A DNA stretch of 64,000 nucleotides from Trachythela sp. YZ-2020 (GCA_016169945.1 JADLSH010000389.1:1133001-1197000), one strand, 5' to 3'. Numbered from the stretch's first letter, positions 30,310 through 42,597 are shown. The notes: generated by a model not told the origin, from the sequence alone. Numbers and translations are program-made.

Positions 30310-32047
30310 AACACGCTTAAGGTGGCTCCATATATATAATAAACCTAGATTGCTGACTCATACCTAGCGGACGCGTGACCTGCATGATAAATCCAAGATG
30401 GCCGCCATTCAGGGCAAAAAGACTATAAACTCTACGGGGAAATCTATATTTTTTGCATTTTGCGTCGTCCCAGTGTTTCGAATCCACTTCGATAAAACTT
30501 TTTTGGCAATAACTACTTATCGTGAAGGTTTTAGACGCAAACTGGACAGCTGGCGATGAATTGATGTAGAAATATCGCTCGCCGAAATTTTTACGAAATC
30601 GCCACTTGGTCAGTTCGAGTGAATTACTCTGGTTTAGAGTATTTTATAAAGGAAATTTGTGGTGTTCAAGGCCAAAGACGTATACATTGAAGGCTTTGGA
30701 TGCAGAGTGGACCGTTTGGGATGAATTATATTAAAATATCGCTCGCCGAAGCTTGACATGAAAATGTCACTAGGTCAGCTCGAGTCATTTACTGCAGACA
30801 AGTACTTTAAATGTTCTTGGTTTAATAGATTTAGTCATTAGATATTTTGAGGAATATTCGGAACATTACTTAGAGGATAAAAGCAGTACTTAAAAGTTAA
30901 TTCCACAGTTAACTGATGCCAAATATCACCTAGAGGTGAAATTTGACACACAAACATGGTATTTTATATGGAGATGCAATGCAGCATATTTGAACTCACT
31001 GTATGAAATGGCAGACAGCATTACTCATGAAAGGAAGAATTCTGAACATTATATTGATTAGGCTTTTCCCGGGGAGATCATGAGACCAGACTGGGTAATA
31101 TATGGCAGATTTCGACAAGGAAACATTTATGCAGCAGGGAAAAATTCAAGTGTGTAGTGTCATAAGTGTGCAAAATTGTGGCAAGTGCACTGCAAATTTG
31201 AGTGTTGTTTCTGATTTTCAGTATTGTTTTAAAACATTTAATGCATCGGCCAGACTTTCCATGGTGGTCCTGAAATATAAACCTCTATAAAATAAATTCT
31301 GTTCATTAAACTTAACAGTTTCATGTTAAAAGGAAACAAAAACTGGGAAAAGAAGTCAGAGGGTTGTAAGAGGTGGGGGAGGGACCATAATCTCATTTTC
31401 CATTCCCAATTTTAATTGCTATTTTTATTGCTTTTTTGTAATCCCAGTCGTCTCAGCAAGTAAAGCCTGTTACAGACAATACTTTTATCCTCTAGGTAAT
31501 GTTCCGAATATTCCTCATAATATCTAATGACTAAATCTATTAAACCAAGAACATTTAAAGTACTTGTCTGCAGTAAATGACTCGAGCTGCCCTAGTGACA
31601 TTTTCATGTCAAGCTTCGGCGAGCGATATTTTAATATAATTCATCCCAAACGGTCCACTCTGCATCCAAAGCCTTCAAGGTATACGTCTTTGGCCTTGAA
31701 CACCACAAATTTCCTTTATAAAATACTCTAAACCAGAGTAATTCACTCGAACTGACCAAGTGACGATTTCGTAAAAATTTCGGCGAGCGATATTTTTACA
31801 TCAATTCATCCCCAGCTGTCCAGTTTGCGTCTAAAACCTTCACGATAAGTAGTTATTGCCAAACAAAGTTTGATAGAAGTGGATTCGAAACACTGGGACG
31901 ACGCAAAATGCAAAAAATATGGATTTCCCCGTAGAGTTTATAGTCTTTTTGCCCTGAATGGCGGCCATCTTGGATTTATCATGCAGGTCACGCGTCCCCT
32001 AGGTATGAGTCAGCAATCTAGGTTTATTATATCTATGGGTGGCTCCC
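30310..32047. mobile_element. Foldback element 1: about 580-bp inverted arms, about 570-bp loop
   Basis: The left arm (30310-30890) and right arm (31466-32036) are reverse complements at roughly 95 percent by eye, from GGTTTATTATATATATGG to CCTCTAAGTAATGTTCC. The left tip is TTAAGGTGGCTCC, the same TTAAGGTGGCTC as the TTAA-targeted MITE at 47664. At the right tip the expected complement GGAGCCACC is replaced by GTGGCTCCC in direct orientation. The loop (30890-31466) holds a 62-codon ORF of no known family. The RNA of this unit would form a hairpin of about 580 bp. Confidence 0.85.
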
Positions 32048-34058
32048 ACAGATCTAATAATAGACTGGATATAGCTTCTATAGGTGGCAAAAGTGAAGCC
32101 ACATTATATATGCGAAAATCACTTCCGGGGACCACGGAGTGATACAAATTTGTATAGAAATGTATGGCGGACAACCTGAACGAACGTGAATTTTCGCAAA
32201 TTTAAGACACTTCGCGACCATGCACTAACCTCATCGCTCTACCATGGATAAAAGATGTTATGTTAATGCTTTTAAAACTAAAATTATATAGATTGCTCTA
32301 AAATATCGGCATTTGTGTTCGTTCAAAGTTGTCCTTTCGGGAATAATATTTTATCGCCACGATCATATGAGAAGACAATTTCTAGTTTGCTTTCCAAATA
32401 TGGAGGCAGAATAAGATCTACTCTACTCAAAAATACCTTGAAAGGAAAGTAAGTAATTTTGTTTTATAATATATGTTTAATCTTGATCAACAAGAGGTTT
32501 ACAATTCCCTCAAAAGGCTCAAATGACCAAGCCTGTATAGATATTTGACACGTTTTATAATAGTACTTGTTTTGATTTATTATACTATAAAACTGGAAGC
32601 CTGCCCAAATATAGCCTTTTGCGGAGTGAATCTATGTTTATAATGCAGCCGAATTTTGAACTTGCAACCATGAAATGCAGAGTGTGTTGTTCATTTTTTT
32701 AATATAAAAATTTGCTTAAAAGATATTGTTATCTAAACATTTGTTATTTCCACCAACTCCTAGCATTTACCTGCAGTTTCCAAAAGAAACACTACTGTTT
32801 AATGCCCCATTTATACACTTGAGCCTTGTTTCCATTTGGTCCAGCTGCCATGACCAAGTCATGCATGGTCACTGATACGAAATAGTCTGGATCTTTCTTC
32901 ATGTGTTTTGTCAGTTTGGGTGCTGTATGTATGCAAATCAGTTTACTGATTGCAAAGATGTACTGACACCATGTTATATCAGCTCCCTTCTTGAGAATGT
33001 CAAAACAGCACAACTGATCATGGACACCAGGCTGACAAGGTGGATGGTAGAAAGGTTCGACACATGTGTATCAGCAAAATAGTGTGTAATGAAAGAGTTA
33101 TGAACAGAAAAAGAACACAACCTCAATTGAATGTCAACCAGGGTTGGTTCAAGCTGGTCTGGGTTGAAAACAAATATCCAGACTCCAGTGTTGCAGCCAA
33201 CCCGGGTTATAATGTGAATGCAATAAAAAGAAGCCCCACAGGGACTTCAAGGGACTGTTTCAAGGGACTGTTTCTCCAGTAATTGGCCAAGGTCCTTCTT
33301 AAGAAATGAATAGTTATGAGTATTCGTTTTGAATATTCTCTATCCCAAACTTGACCTATTTCAATTCCTAATGAGTGGGCAAGAGTGGGCCATTGACTTA
33401 CAGGCATGGCAATCCATCATTCATGGATTAAATGGTAAATATACGTGGCGTATAAAGGCTATATTTGGGTTGCCATCCAGTTTTAAGTATAATAAATGAA
33501 AACAAGTACTGTAAACAACTAAACATGTACAAATATCTATACAGACTGAAAAGTATATTTGTAAAGGCTTGGTCATTTGGGGGAATTAAAAACCTCTTGT
33601 TGATCAAGACTAAACATACATGATAAACAAAATTATTTACTTTCCTTTCAAGGTATTTTTGAGTAGAGTAGATCTTATTCTGCCTCCATATTTCGAAAGC
33701 AAACTAGAAATTGTCTTCTCATATGATCCTGGCGATAAAATATTATTCCCGCTAGGACAACTTTGAACGAACACAAATGCCGATATTTTAGAGCAATCTA
33801 GATAATTTTAGTTTTAAAAGCATTAACATAACATCTTTTATCCATGGTAGAACGATGAGGTTAGTACAAGATCGCGAAATGTCTTAAATTTGCGAAAATT
33901 CATGTTCGTTCGCGTTGTCCGCCATATATTTCTATACAAATTTGTATCACTCCGTGTCCCCGGAAGTGATTTTCGCATCCATAATGTGACTTCACTTTTG
34001 CCACCTATAGAAGCTATATCCAGTCTATTATTAGATCAGTGGTGGCTCCCTACAGTTA
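32033..34058. mobile_element. Foldback element 2, adjacent to element 1
   Basis: Arms of a few hundred bp pair GATCTAATAATAGACTGGAT...GTGATACAAATTTGTATAG (32050-32500) with its complement at 33580-34040. The tips are GGTGGCTCCCACA (32036) and GTGGTGGCTCCCTACA (34038), again in direct rather than inverted orientation. Loop ORFs (32792-33013, 33040-33282, 33207-33407) have no recognised domains and are probably noise. Confidence 0.8.
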
Positions 34059-34131
34059 GTACAGTTTGAAACACGATCTATATAGATCAGATGTCATCCT
34101 CGCGTCTCACGCGTGGAATCTTCGTGACCCG

Positions 34132-34614
34132 CAGGGTTGCCAAGTTCGGGATTTTATCCCGAGATCTCGGGATTTTAAAAAGCAGTTGGGAACTTTTTGG
34201 GATTTTTGTTTTAAAAATTCATGCTCGGGATTTTTTTGGGATTTTTGAGAACAGAAAGTTCGAGAATTAAAAATTGATTTTTTTGTAAAATTATTAAAAT
34301 AAACAATAATATAATAACAATTTTAAAAAAATCCAGCGTTCGTCTGCTGGCATCCTATTGAACTTTATGTTACAAATGTTATACTAGATCAGTTTATCCA
34401 ACTGAAGTATGTTTCATTTATACAACATGAAGTATTACGCATATTTCGAGAAACCGGCGCGATCTCTAAATCTCTTTTTCAGAGTATGCCCGTTCGCAGG
34501 TTGGGGTCTTTGGGGACTGGGAACGAAAGTGGGAACATTGGGATTTTTGGGGGAATCTCGGGATATTTGGGAAGCTTAGTTGGGAATTTCACACATTTAC
34601 AGTTGGCAACCCTG
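34132..34614. mobile_element. Non-autonomous hAT-like element, 483 bp
   Basis: Ends CAGGGTTGCCAA and TTGGCAACCCTG are inverted repeats with the CAGGG start common in hAT elements. Inside are repeats of CGGGATTTTTTGGGAT-type words near the left end and GGGAACATTGGGATTTT near the right. The 8-bp flanks (GTGACCCG and GACTGACC) agree only partly, so the target duplication is uncertain. Confidence 0.7.
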
Positions 34615-35282
34615 GACTGACCCGGTACAATTTTGATTTTTGAAACAAGCCGCGGGAAGTTATTTTCGAGATTTTTCTGCGAAGAAACCACAACCTTTTC
34701 ATTATAATCGTAAATCTTTGAAATTCAAGCAGTACGTATGTTGTTAAGCTTTCTTTGTTAAGCTTTTCTTTCTTTTCTGTTGTTAAGCTTTCTTTTAGTA
34801 TGTTTTTTTACGTATTTACGTTCAGTATTATCTTTTATAATGTTCAAAATCTTCGACTTGTTGCAGACTAAAAATTCTAAAATGATATTTTATACTCTGC
34901 TCAAGGCAGTCTATAACTGTCAGAGCAATATAATTCTTTAACACAATCAAAAGTTTAAAAACTACTCCATACAACTACAGTACAGACAGTTACGACTTAC
35001 GGGTTGTCTTACGAAAATATGGAATTTTTGAATATTTTAGAGACGTTGGTTTAATTCAATGGATAAATCACTGACAAACCAGACCAGAAAAAGACCACCA
35101 ACAAACAATCTTGGGTCCAACAAGCCAAGGGTAACGAAAACGAAGAGAATTTTGCTCGCAATTGTACACCATTTAATTTCGGAAATAAACAGCCTGTTTT
35201 AGTTGGTCGCCACTTGTTTCCATCTACCAAACTGACGTTACGTCATTTTTTCAACTTTGAAGTAAAGTTAAAAACTTTGTAA
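34615..35282. other. No gene seen
   Basis: Contains a small TTGTTAAGCTTTCTT duplication at 34740-34800; otherwise unremarkable AT-rich sequence. Confidence 0.4.
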
Positions 35283-35350
35283 CTGACCCTAACCCTAAAA
35301 CCTACCCTAACCCCTAACCCAAAACGTAACCCTAAACCTAACCCTAACCA
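35283..35350. repeat. Interstitial telomere-like repeat (CCCTAA)n
   Basis: About ten degenerate CCCTAA units, including ACCCTAACCCTAAAACC and ACCCTAACCCCTAACCC. The metazoan telomere repeat is TTAGGG. This may mark a healed break or a telomerase-mediated insertion. Confidence 0.85.
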
Positions 35351-36305
35351 AATTGATGAAGAAAAACGAATATGAAAATCGGGAAAATTGCGTAACGTCA
35401 GTTTGATCATAGACTATCCAGAAGACAGCGACTGGAAACGCTGGGCAAAGCGCTAATGTTGCTGACGCGACATCCGTGATGCGCTTTTATCACGTAGCAA
35501 TCATCAGTTGCCACGGCAACCAGCCTTAATCAGAACAAAAAAAAATGTGAATCCTTTGGTAATTTGGCTTATTTAAATCCAAGTACATCTCATTAATATT
35601 GATTTTCTTTATGTGCCCTTAAGCACAGAGTTATTGCCAAGGTAAGTGCGTTTTTATTTTTCCATTTTGACTATAAATATTAATCATAATTCCAGTTTTG
35701 TCGTAGCATGTATATCAAAATGACGCACGTAAAAAGCATCCGTACATAAGTAGTTCCCTTTCAAACCCTGGAACTTGACGAGAAGGCTATCACTCGTCTT
35801 TTACAACATATATTTATCATCTCATATGCAATGTTAATGCCGCAAATAGGGTAGTTACAACTTTGTGCGATATGCCAATCTTGTACAAACGAGGTTTTTT
35901 GACTCTTCTGTTTGCACGACTACGAGAGGATCGCAATTTATGTTGTCCACACTTCAAACCCTGTAACTTTACTTTATATATATTTGAGGACTTCACATTT
36001 ACATATTTTAAACAAGAATAAAACTGTCGATGCAACTATCGACTTTTCAAACTTTTTGATGGTTTAACAAAGCTAAAAAACACCATTGAATGCGTGCGTT
36101 CCCTTTTTGACTACAAAAATGTCGCCATTGTTGTTGTTAGTGTATGCACCTACTTCAAACCCTGTAACTTCACTTCAAATAAATTTCAAGACTTCTCATT
36201 TACATATTTTAAACAAGAATAGAAATGACGATGCAAAAAATGACCTTTGAATGCATGCGTATTATTTTGAAAAATACGTGGAAAACGTCATGACGACATC
36301 ATCCC
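35351..36305. other. Spacer with one tandem duplication, no gene
   Basis: CTTCAAACCCTGTAACTT...CATTTACATATTTTAAACAAGAATA occurs at about 35949-36032 and again at about 36152-36235, roughly 203 bp apart. No credible ORF. Confidence 0.6.
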
Positions 36306-37634
36306 AAACTTTTTTCGCAATAACTACTTATCGTGAAGGTTTTAGACGCAAACTGGACAGCTGGGGATGAATTGATGTAGAAATATCGCTCGCCGAAATT
36401 TTTACGAAATCGCCACTTGGTCAGTTCGAGTGAATTACTCTGGTTTAGAGTATTTTATAAAGGAAATTTGTGGTGTTCAAGGCCAAAGACGTTTACCTTG
36501 AAGGCTTTGGATGCAGAGTGGACCGTTTGGGATGAATTATATTAAAATATCGCTCGCCGAAGCTTGACATGAAAATGTCACTAGGTCAGCTCGAGTCATT
36601 TACTGCAGACAAGTACTTTAAATGTTCTTGGTTTAATAGATTTAGTCATTAGATATTTTGAGGAATATTCGGAACATTACTTAGAGGATAAAAGCAGTAC
36701 TTAAAAGTTAATTCCACAGTTAACTGATGCCAAATATCACCTAGAGGTGAAATTTGACACACAAACATGGTATTTTATATGGAGATGCAATGCAGCATAT
36801 TTGAACTCACTGTATGAAATGGCAGACAGCATTACTCATGAAAGGAAGAATTCTGAACATTATATTGATTAGGCTTTTCCCGGGGAGATCATGAGACCAG
36901 ACTGGGTAATATATGGCAGATTTCGACAAGGAAACATTTATGCAGCAGGGAAAAATTCAAGTGTGTAGTGTCATAAGTGTGCAAAATTGTGGCAAGTGCA
37001 CTGCAAATTTGAGTGTTGTTTCTGATTTTCAGTATTGTTTTAAAACATTTAATGCATCGGCCAGACTTTCCATGGTGGTCCTGAAATATAAACCTCTATA
37101 AAATAAATTCTGTTCATTAAACTTAACAGTTTCATGTTAAAAGGAAACAAAAACTGGGAAAAGAAGTCAGAGGGTTGTAAGAGGTGGGGGAGGGACCATA
37201 ATCTCATTTTCCATTCCCAATTTTAATTGCTATTTTTATTGCTTTTTTGTAATCCCAGTCGTCTCAGCAAGTAAAGCCTGTTACAGACATTACTTTTATC
37301 CTCTAGGTAATGTTCCGAATATTCCTCATAATATCTAATGACTAAATCTATTAAACCAAGAACATTTAAAGTACTTGTCTGCAGTAAATGACTCGAGCTG
37401 CCCTAGTGACATTTTCATGTCAAGCTTCGGCGAGCGATATTTTAATATAATTCATCCCAAACGGTCCACTCTGCATCCAAAGCCTTCAAGGTATACGTCT
37501 TTGGCCTGGAACACCACAAATTTCCTTTATAAAATACTCTAAACCAGAGTAATTCACTCGAACTGACCAAGTGACGATTTCGTAAAAATTTCGGCGAGCG
37601 ATATTTTTACATCAATTCATCCCCAGCTGTCCAG
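36306..37634. mobile_element. Foldback element 1, second copy (outer tips missing)
   Basis: Nearly identical to about 30506-31836, including the loop (the 62-codon loop ORF at 36913-37101 is identical to 31102-31290). It lacks about 195 outer bases on the left and about 210 on the right, including the GGTGGCTCC tips. Only a handful of substitutions were seen (for example CGTTTACCTTG against CGTATACATTG). The near identity implies recent duplication or conversion. Confidence 0.9.
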
Positions 37635-38100
37635 TACGTGAACATTTTTTATTAATATCCGTTAAAAGTTACAGCAGTCTCGTTGTTGTTTGGTTCTGTA
37701 ATGATTTGCATTGCGAGTTGTCGTTAAAAGTTTTCCCGTGTAACATCGCCTTTAAAGCTATGTTACACAGAACAGTTTTGCTGCAATTTGCAACGCAATT
37801 TCTGCGCCGAGCGATGTTGTTTTCAACACCTGGACTGAAGCCTAAAGAGAGGGTGCAAAATAACTAGTTGACATTAGGTGCACAGTTTTGTCACCTTTTC
37901 CCCAGAAATATGAGAAACCAACGCAAATTATAAATCTGCTATATTCTACAAGATCACGTGACCTGTTCCTACCAGGGTCAATTAACCACAAGAGGGAAGA
38001 CTTGAGTGGCAAGGTTGACTCACTGATTTGAAATTACTCAAGATAATCTTAGTTTTCGTTTCCAAACATAATTTTTTAAACAATATACTGGTAAATCTAA
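37635..38100. other. No gene; possible small MITE remnant
   Basis: GTGTAACATCGCCTTTAAAG and CTATGTTACAC (about 37739-37769) form a hairpin, followed by GC-richer sequence. No ORF. Confidence 0.35.
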
Positions 38101-38116
38101 ATGGCGTGCGCGCGTC

Positions 38117-40939
38117 ATGGCGTTCAGTCGGGGCTTTTTGCGCTCCCGCAATATATTAATTATTTTGTATATTTATTTGATTTTAAATGGTTCAGTACTC
38201 AAAAAGCAAAAGGAAAAATGTTTATCTTGTACCAGTTCAATTTTATACGTGTCAGAATTACTCGCTTGCTCAAGACCTGTCTATAATGGCAACGTCCGAA
38301 GAAAAACCGTTAAACATAAACCGTTAGGAAACTCGACGTACTTTCTTCTTGGATCAAGATTGTTTATAAACACTTCTATTGCTATCATTCTTCTACGTTT
38401 ATCTGGTGATATTGAAAGTAATCCTGGTCCTGTGTTTGAAATCCCTGGTTGTTTAAGAAGGGGACTCAAAGTAAGTCATCTTAATGTACGAAGTTTACTT
38501 CCGAAGATTGATTTGGTACGCTTGTTTATCAGTAAGAATCCATTTGACGTTTTTACCTTATCTGAAACTTGGCTTAAACCTGCAGTTACTAATGCAGAAA
38601 TTAACATACCAAACTATCTAATTACTCGTCAAGACCGTAAAGATAAAGCCGGTGGCGGGACAGCTATTTATGTTAAGGAGGGTTTGCCATATCGAACACG
38701 CGATGATTTATGTAGTAAAACAATTGAAACATGTTGGATTGAGATTATACGACCTCGTACGAAATCAATGTTTGTTTGCTCGGCCTATAGACCGCCAGAA
38801 TTTCCACTAAATAAATTTATTGAGGAACTAAACAAAGATCTTGCTGAAATTCCAGAAAACGCAGAAATTGTTTTATTGGGTGATTTCAATGTCGACTACA
38901 AACAACGCTCAACGGACAGATCGCGCATGCAAACACTTGCGCGCGCTCACTCGATCGAACAAATCGTTACGTCACCAACAAGAATCACGGAAAAAACGCA
39001 ATCAATGATTGATTTGATTTTTGTGAACAATAATCCACGCGTTGTTTCTAGCGGAGTTCTTCCATTGTCAATCAGCGATCATTCCCTTATTTACTGCACA
39101 ATTAAAGCTGGACTTCCTAAATCTGGCGGATGTTATAGAGACATTAATTATCGTTGCTACAAACGTTACAATGAAAGCAATTTTAACGATGATCTAGGAA
39201 AATCAGATTGGACTTTCGTTGACTCGTTAAATGATATTAATGAAATTACCAATAAGTTTTGCGAAACATTTTCTGAGTCAGCCAATAAGCACGCCCCTAT
39301 GAAAACTAAGAGAGTAAAATCTACCGTAAGAGCACCATGGATGACCTCTGAACTACTTGACCTCATGCGAGAACGCGATTTCCATTTAAAACATGCACAA
39401 AAGTATAATTCAGAATACCACTGGAATACCTACCGCGATCTTAAGAATTTCATAAACCAGCAAGTTAAGATATGTAAATCCAACTACTATCAAAATCTGA
39501 TCAATGACAACAGAGATAAACCTGCCGAACTTTGGAAAACAATTAATGAAGTCACTTCTCGCAATCCAACTAAAACCACTCCTTCCTGTATTATCAGTGA
39601 AAATGTCCCGGTAAACGACCCACGTTCCATCGCGACAATCATGAACGACTATTTCACATCTATAGGGTCCACGCTTGCGAACAAAATTAAAGATTTATTC
39701 AAACCTAAATTGCATAAGACCACCGCTACATCACCCCATTCCTTTGATTTCAAAGAGGTTAATGAAATGTCTGTGTTGCAGGAACTGAGTAAATTAAGAA
39801 CTAACAAAGCCACTGGTCTGGACGGAATTAGTGCTAAACTACTTAGAGATTCCGCCTGTGTAATCGCACCATATTTGACCAAAATTTTCAACCTCTCCTT
39901 ACGCTATGGCTCATTTCCTGACATCTGGAAGAAAGGTAGAGTTACTCCAATTTTCAAATCTGGAGACCCAACTTCATCCAACAACTACCGACCAATCACC
40001 ATCCTACCAACCTTGAGTAAGTTACTAGAACGAATCGTCCACCATCAAGTTTACAATTACCTGCAAGAACACAAGTTACTAGCTTCCCAACAATTCGGTT
40101 TTCGCTCCAAACTGTCAACTACCATTGCCCTGGCACATTTTACTGAGCAGATACTGGATAATCTCGATCACAGAAAGATTACTGGTGCCGTCTCTATCGA
40201 CCTAAGGAAAGCTTTTGATACCGTCGACCATACCATCTTATTGGAGAAATTGAAAACAATCGGCTTCACCTCGTCTGTTCTCGACTGGTTCTGCTCGTAT
40301 CTATCAAACCGTACCCAAGTAACCATGATCAATAATTCAATGTCCCATCCCAAGCCAGTAACTGTCGGAGTCCCTCAGGGAAGTATTCTTGGACCACTTC
40401 TCTTCCTTATTTATATTAATGATCTACCTGAATGTTTGACCCACTGCAAGTCGATACTTTATGCTGATGACACACTCCTTTATTACTCTGCGGACAGCAT
40501 TTCCGAACTTCAGTCAAAACTCAACTCCGACCTACACTCCCTTTCCTGTTATCTAAACAGCAACCTTCTTACACTCAATCATGACAAGACAAAGTTCATC
40601 ATTTTCGCCGGTAGACAACGCCTAAGATCCATCTCCAACGTTAACATCTCTATTTGCAATCGGACGATAAAACAAGAACAATCGTTGAAATATCTGGGCA
40701 TCACGATCACCGAGAACCTTACCTGGCATGAACATATTGATAAATTAATGGGGAAAATCAACCAAAGATTGGGATTGCTGCGCCGTGTGAAATATTTCTT
40801 ACCGCTGGATGCAAGACAGATCTTCTATACCTCGACAATACTACCGCTATTCGACTACGCTGATGTAATTTGGGGCGATAAAAACAATTCTGAACTTATG
40901 AACTCCTGCAAACCTTGGAAAATAAAGCAGCTAAATTGA
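38117..40939 (+). CDS. LINE ORF: 2A-like motif, AP endonuclease, reverse transcriptase
   Basis: A 940-residue open frame. Residues 1-95 are basic and hydrophobic. Residues 96-105 read [10 protein letters not shown], fitting the 2A consensus D-[VI]-E-x-N-P-G-P. The AP endonuclease spans about 115-335: [49 protein letters not shown] spans about 510-830: [97 protein letters not shown]. The frame is lost near 40905; the homologous C-terminus continues in other frames to about 41270. RT and endonuclease residues look intact. Proteins of this class nick target DNA and prime cDNA there. Confidence 0.9.
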   Translation: MAFSRGFLRSRNILIILYIYLILNGSVLKKQKEKCLSCTSSILYVSELLACSRPVYNGNVRRKTVKHKPLGNSTYFLLGSRLFINTSIAIILLRLSGDIESNPGPVFEIPGCLRRGLKVSHLNVRSLLPKIDLVRLFISKNPFDVFTLSETWLKPAVTNAEINIPNYLITRQDRKDKAGGGTAIYVKEGLPYRTRDDLCSKTIETCWIEIIRPRTKSMFVCSAYRPPEFPLNKFIEELNKDLAEIPENAEIVLLGDFNVDYKQRSTDRSRMQTLARAHSIEQIVTSPTRITEKTQSMIDLIFVNNNPRVVSSGVLPLSISDHSLIYCTIKAGLPKSGGCYRDINYRCYKRYNESNFNDDLGKSDWTFVDSLNDINEITNKFCETFSESANKHAPMKTKRVKSTVRAPWMTSELLDLMRERDFHLKHAQKYNSEYHWNTYRDLKNFINQQVKICKSNYYQNLINDNRDKPAELWKTINEVTSRNPTKTTPSCIISENVPVNDPRSIATIMNDYFTSIGSTLANKIKDLFKPKLHKTTATSPHSFDFKEVNEMSVLQELSKLRTNKATGLDGISAKLLRDSACVIAPYLTKIFNLSLRYGSFPDIWKKGRVTPIFKSGDPTSSNNYRPITILPTLSKLLERIVHHQVYNYLQEHKLLASQQFGFRSKLSTTIALAHFTEQILDNLDHRKITGAVSIDLRKAFDTVDHTILLEKLKTIGFTSSVLDWFCSYLSNRTQVTMINNSMSHPKPVTVGVPQGSILGPLLFLIYINDLPECLTHCKSILYADDTLLYYSADSISELQSKLNSDLHSLSCYLNSNLLTLNHDKTKFIIFAGRQRLRSISNVNISICNRTIKQEQSLKYLGITITENLTWHEHIDKLMGKINQRLGLLRRVKYFLPLDARQIFYTSTILPLFDYADVIWGDKNNSELMNSCKPWKIKQLN
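38402..38431 (+). other. 2A-like ribosome-skipping motif in the LINE ORF
   Basis: Codons for [10 protein letters not shown]. In the 2A family the ribosome fails to join Gly and Pro, releasing the upstream peptide. Here that would free a peptide of about 104 residues from the endonuclease-RT polyprotein. 2A-like sequences are known in some trypanosome and metazoan non-LTR retrotransposons. Confidence 0.8.
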
Positions 40940-41275
40940 TACTAGATCTCCTCCTCTTTCTTCAGCAACCGAAGCTCTCGCTACATTACACTGGTCAACT
41001 CTCTCATCTCGCAGATATAAACATCGTTGTATCTTCATCTACAAATGCACTAATGGACTGATCGATTTCAACTTCAACCTGAGAACTAACTGCAGCATCC
41101 ATTCCCACAGCACAAGATCCTGTAACAACCTCCATCTCCCGAAAGTCAACACGAACTGGGGTAAACACAAACCAACCTACCTCGCTTCGAAAGACTTTAA
41201 TAACTTGGACGATTCCGTTAGAAACATTGATTCTCTGAGTCAATTTAAGTCATCACTAAGGCCACATATTATATA
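40940..41275 (+). pseudogene. Frameshifted C-terminal tail of the LINE
   Basis: Shifted frames encode the usual post-RT region: [44 protein letters not shown] and SQFKSS, ending near 41272. At least two indels (near 40905 and 40950) separate it from the main ORF. Confidence 0.75.
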
Positions 41276-41409
41276 ACTATTCTTAGTCGCATGCTTTATA
41301 TCATTCTCCTACACTTCAGTTCCTAAGTGTGCAGCTTTGATAAGCTTTCATATTGTGTTGATGCTTCGCACTTAATGATTGAATTAAGTTTATAACAGAT
41401 ATATTTTAT

Positions 41410-41600
41410 AGATAATATATGTATATGTAGGCTACGTGTATGTATATGTATGTATATGTATGTGTATATGTGTGTATATATATATAGGTGTATGTATATG
41501 TATGTGTGTGTGTGTGTATATGTATATGTGTATATGTGTGTATGTATGTGTGTGTGTATGTATGTATGTGTGTATGTATGTATGTATGTACTTATTATAG
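41410..41600. repeat. TATG/TG microsatellite
   Basis: A long (TATG)n, (TG)n, (TA)n mixture in the LINE 3' region. The Tyr/Val/Cys-rich ORF here is an artefact. Confidence 0.95.
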
Positions 41601-41898
41601 ATATAGCTAATTATTCGTTTTCATTATTTGTTGCTATATGACGTGACGTTGTATATTATTAATTGTATATATATATATAGAAGTAAATTTTGTTAATGAT
41701 TGTATCATGCAGGACCCCACTGAAAAACACACTAGTGATGTGGGTATCCTGGATAAATATAATTATAAATAAATAAATAAAAAAAAATCAGTTAATGTTC
41801 TCCTGTGAAGGGCAACGGCAAAAGTTGACGACAGCAAAACCTCGAAACACAATGGTCGTATTTATTAACAATTATTGGATGAGGCGGAGCAGGATATC

Positions 41899-41949
41899 GA
41901 TAATTATTCAGACCAAGGATAACGTTGACCGAGGTCTGAATAATTATCG
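41899..41949. repeat. Hairpin: 17-bp perfect arms
   Basis: CGATAATTATTCAGACC and its complement GGTCTGAATAATTATCG are separated by a 17-base loop. First of six strong hairpins between 41.9 and 46.6 kb. A smaller one (AGCAGGATAT...ATATCCTGCT) lies at 42009-42033. Confidence 0.85.
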
Positions 41950-42157
41950 TTATTATATACACAAGCTCTGGATATGAGGTATTCTGCAATCTGATTGGTT
42001 CTCTACTAGCAGGATATTAGCTCATATCCTGCTAGTAGAGAAAAGTAGAAAAATGGCTGGCAAATTTGGACAATTAAATGAAGAGGAAATTCAAGTTTTA
42101 CTTAAAAAAATATGCCAAAATGTTCTGTTCATTTCCAGAGCTTGTGTATATAATAAA

Positions 42158-42266
42158 ACAGTTATTCTACTCACTCTCGTCGTATATGACTGATAGCCGA
42201 CTCGGCGCTATCGCGCCTCGTCGACTATCAGCTCATATACACCTCGAGTTCGTAGAATAACTGTTA
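42158..42266. repeat. Hairpin with about 45-bp arms
   Basis: AACAGTTATTCTACT...GTATATGA.TGATAG.CGA pairs with CGACTATCAGCTCATATAC...GTAGAATAACTGTT. The loop contains CTCGGCGCTATCGCGCCTCG, itself palindromic. Confidence 0.85.
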
Positions 42267-42379
42267 AATATCCTGCGTAAGCCGAATTCAATAATTGTTT
42301 TATTATTCATTTTGTAACATGCATTGACGAATAGAACAAGCAAATATTGAAAACAAAGATTTTATTACTGTTCGATCTG

Positions 42380-42545
42380 CTTTCTGATTGGCTGAGAGCA
42401 GTGCAGTTTAAAGGAAATACAGTGCAGAAAAAAGGAAATACAATGCAGAAAAAAGGAAATACAGTGCAAATTTTTTAGAGCACAAATCACTCTGATTGGC
42501 TGATAAAACAATGAAATGCGAAAGTAGCCAATCAACTAATACCTT
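42380..42545 (+). promoter_or_regulatory. Probable Crypton promoter: CCAAT boxes and tandem repeat
   Basis: TCTGATTGGCT occurs at about 42383 and 42487, and AGCCAATCA at about 42524. These are three NF-Y-type CCAAT boxes within 150 bp, about 55-210 bp upstream of the ORF start at 42598. Between them AAAAAGGAAATACARTGCAG is repeated about three times (42411-42470). Confidence 0.5.
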
Positions 42546-42597
42546 TTATCAGGGAAAAAATTAAAGAGAAATACGACAAAAATTGCTTTTGTAAACA

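Larger units (their letters stand above)
38101..41787 (+). mobile_element. CR1/L2-like non-LTR retrotransposon (LINE), near full length
   Basis: One long ORF with AP endonuclease and RT, a frameshifted C-terminal tail, a 3' region with a TATG/TG microsatellite, and a terminal (AAAT)n-A tract at about 41765-41787. The 5' end is placed near the ORF start by guess. No target duplication was identified. It is the least decayed retrotransposon in the window. Confidence 0.85.

Noticed and set aside
31102..31290. 62-codon ORF identical at 36913-37101
   Set aside because: The identity follows from the duplicated foldback loop. No domain, no conserved neighbours, and the whole loop is equally identical, so it gives no evidence of coding selection.
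32792..33407. Several ORFs in the loop of foldback element 2
   Set aside because: Short, on both strands, without domains or splice signals.
41450..41641. Plus-strand ORF rich in Tyr, Val and Cys
   Set aside because: It is a translation of the TATG/TG microsatellite.
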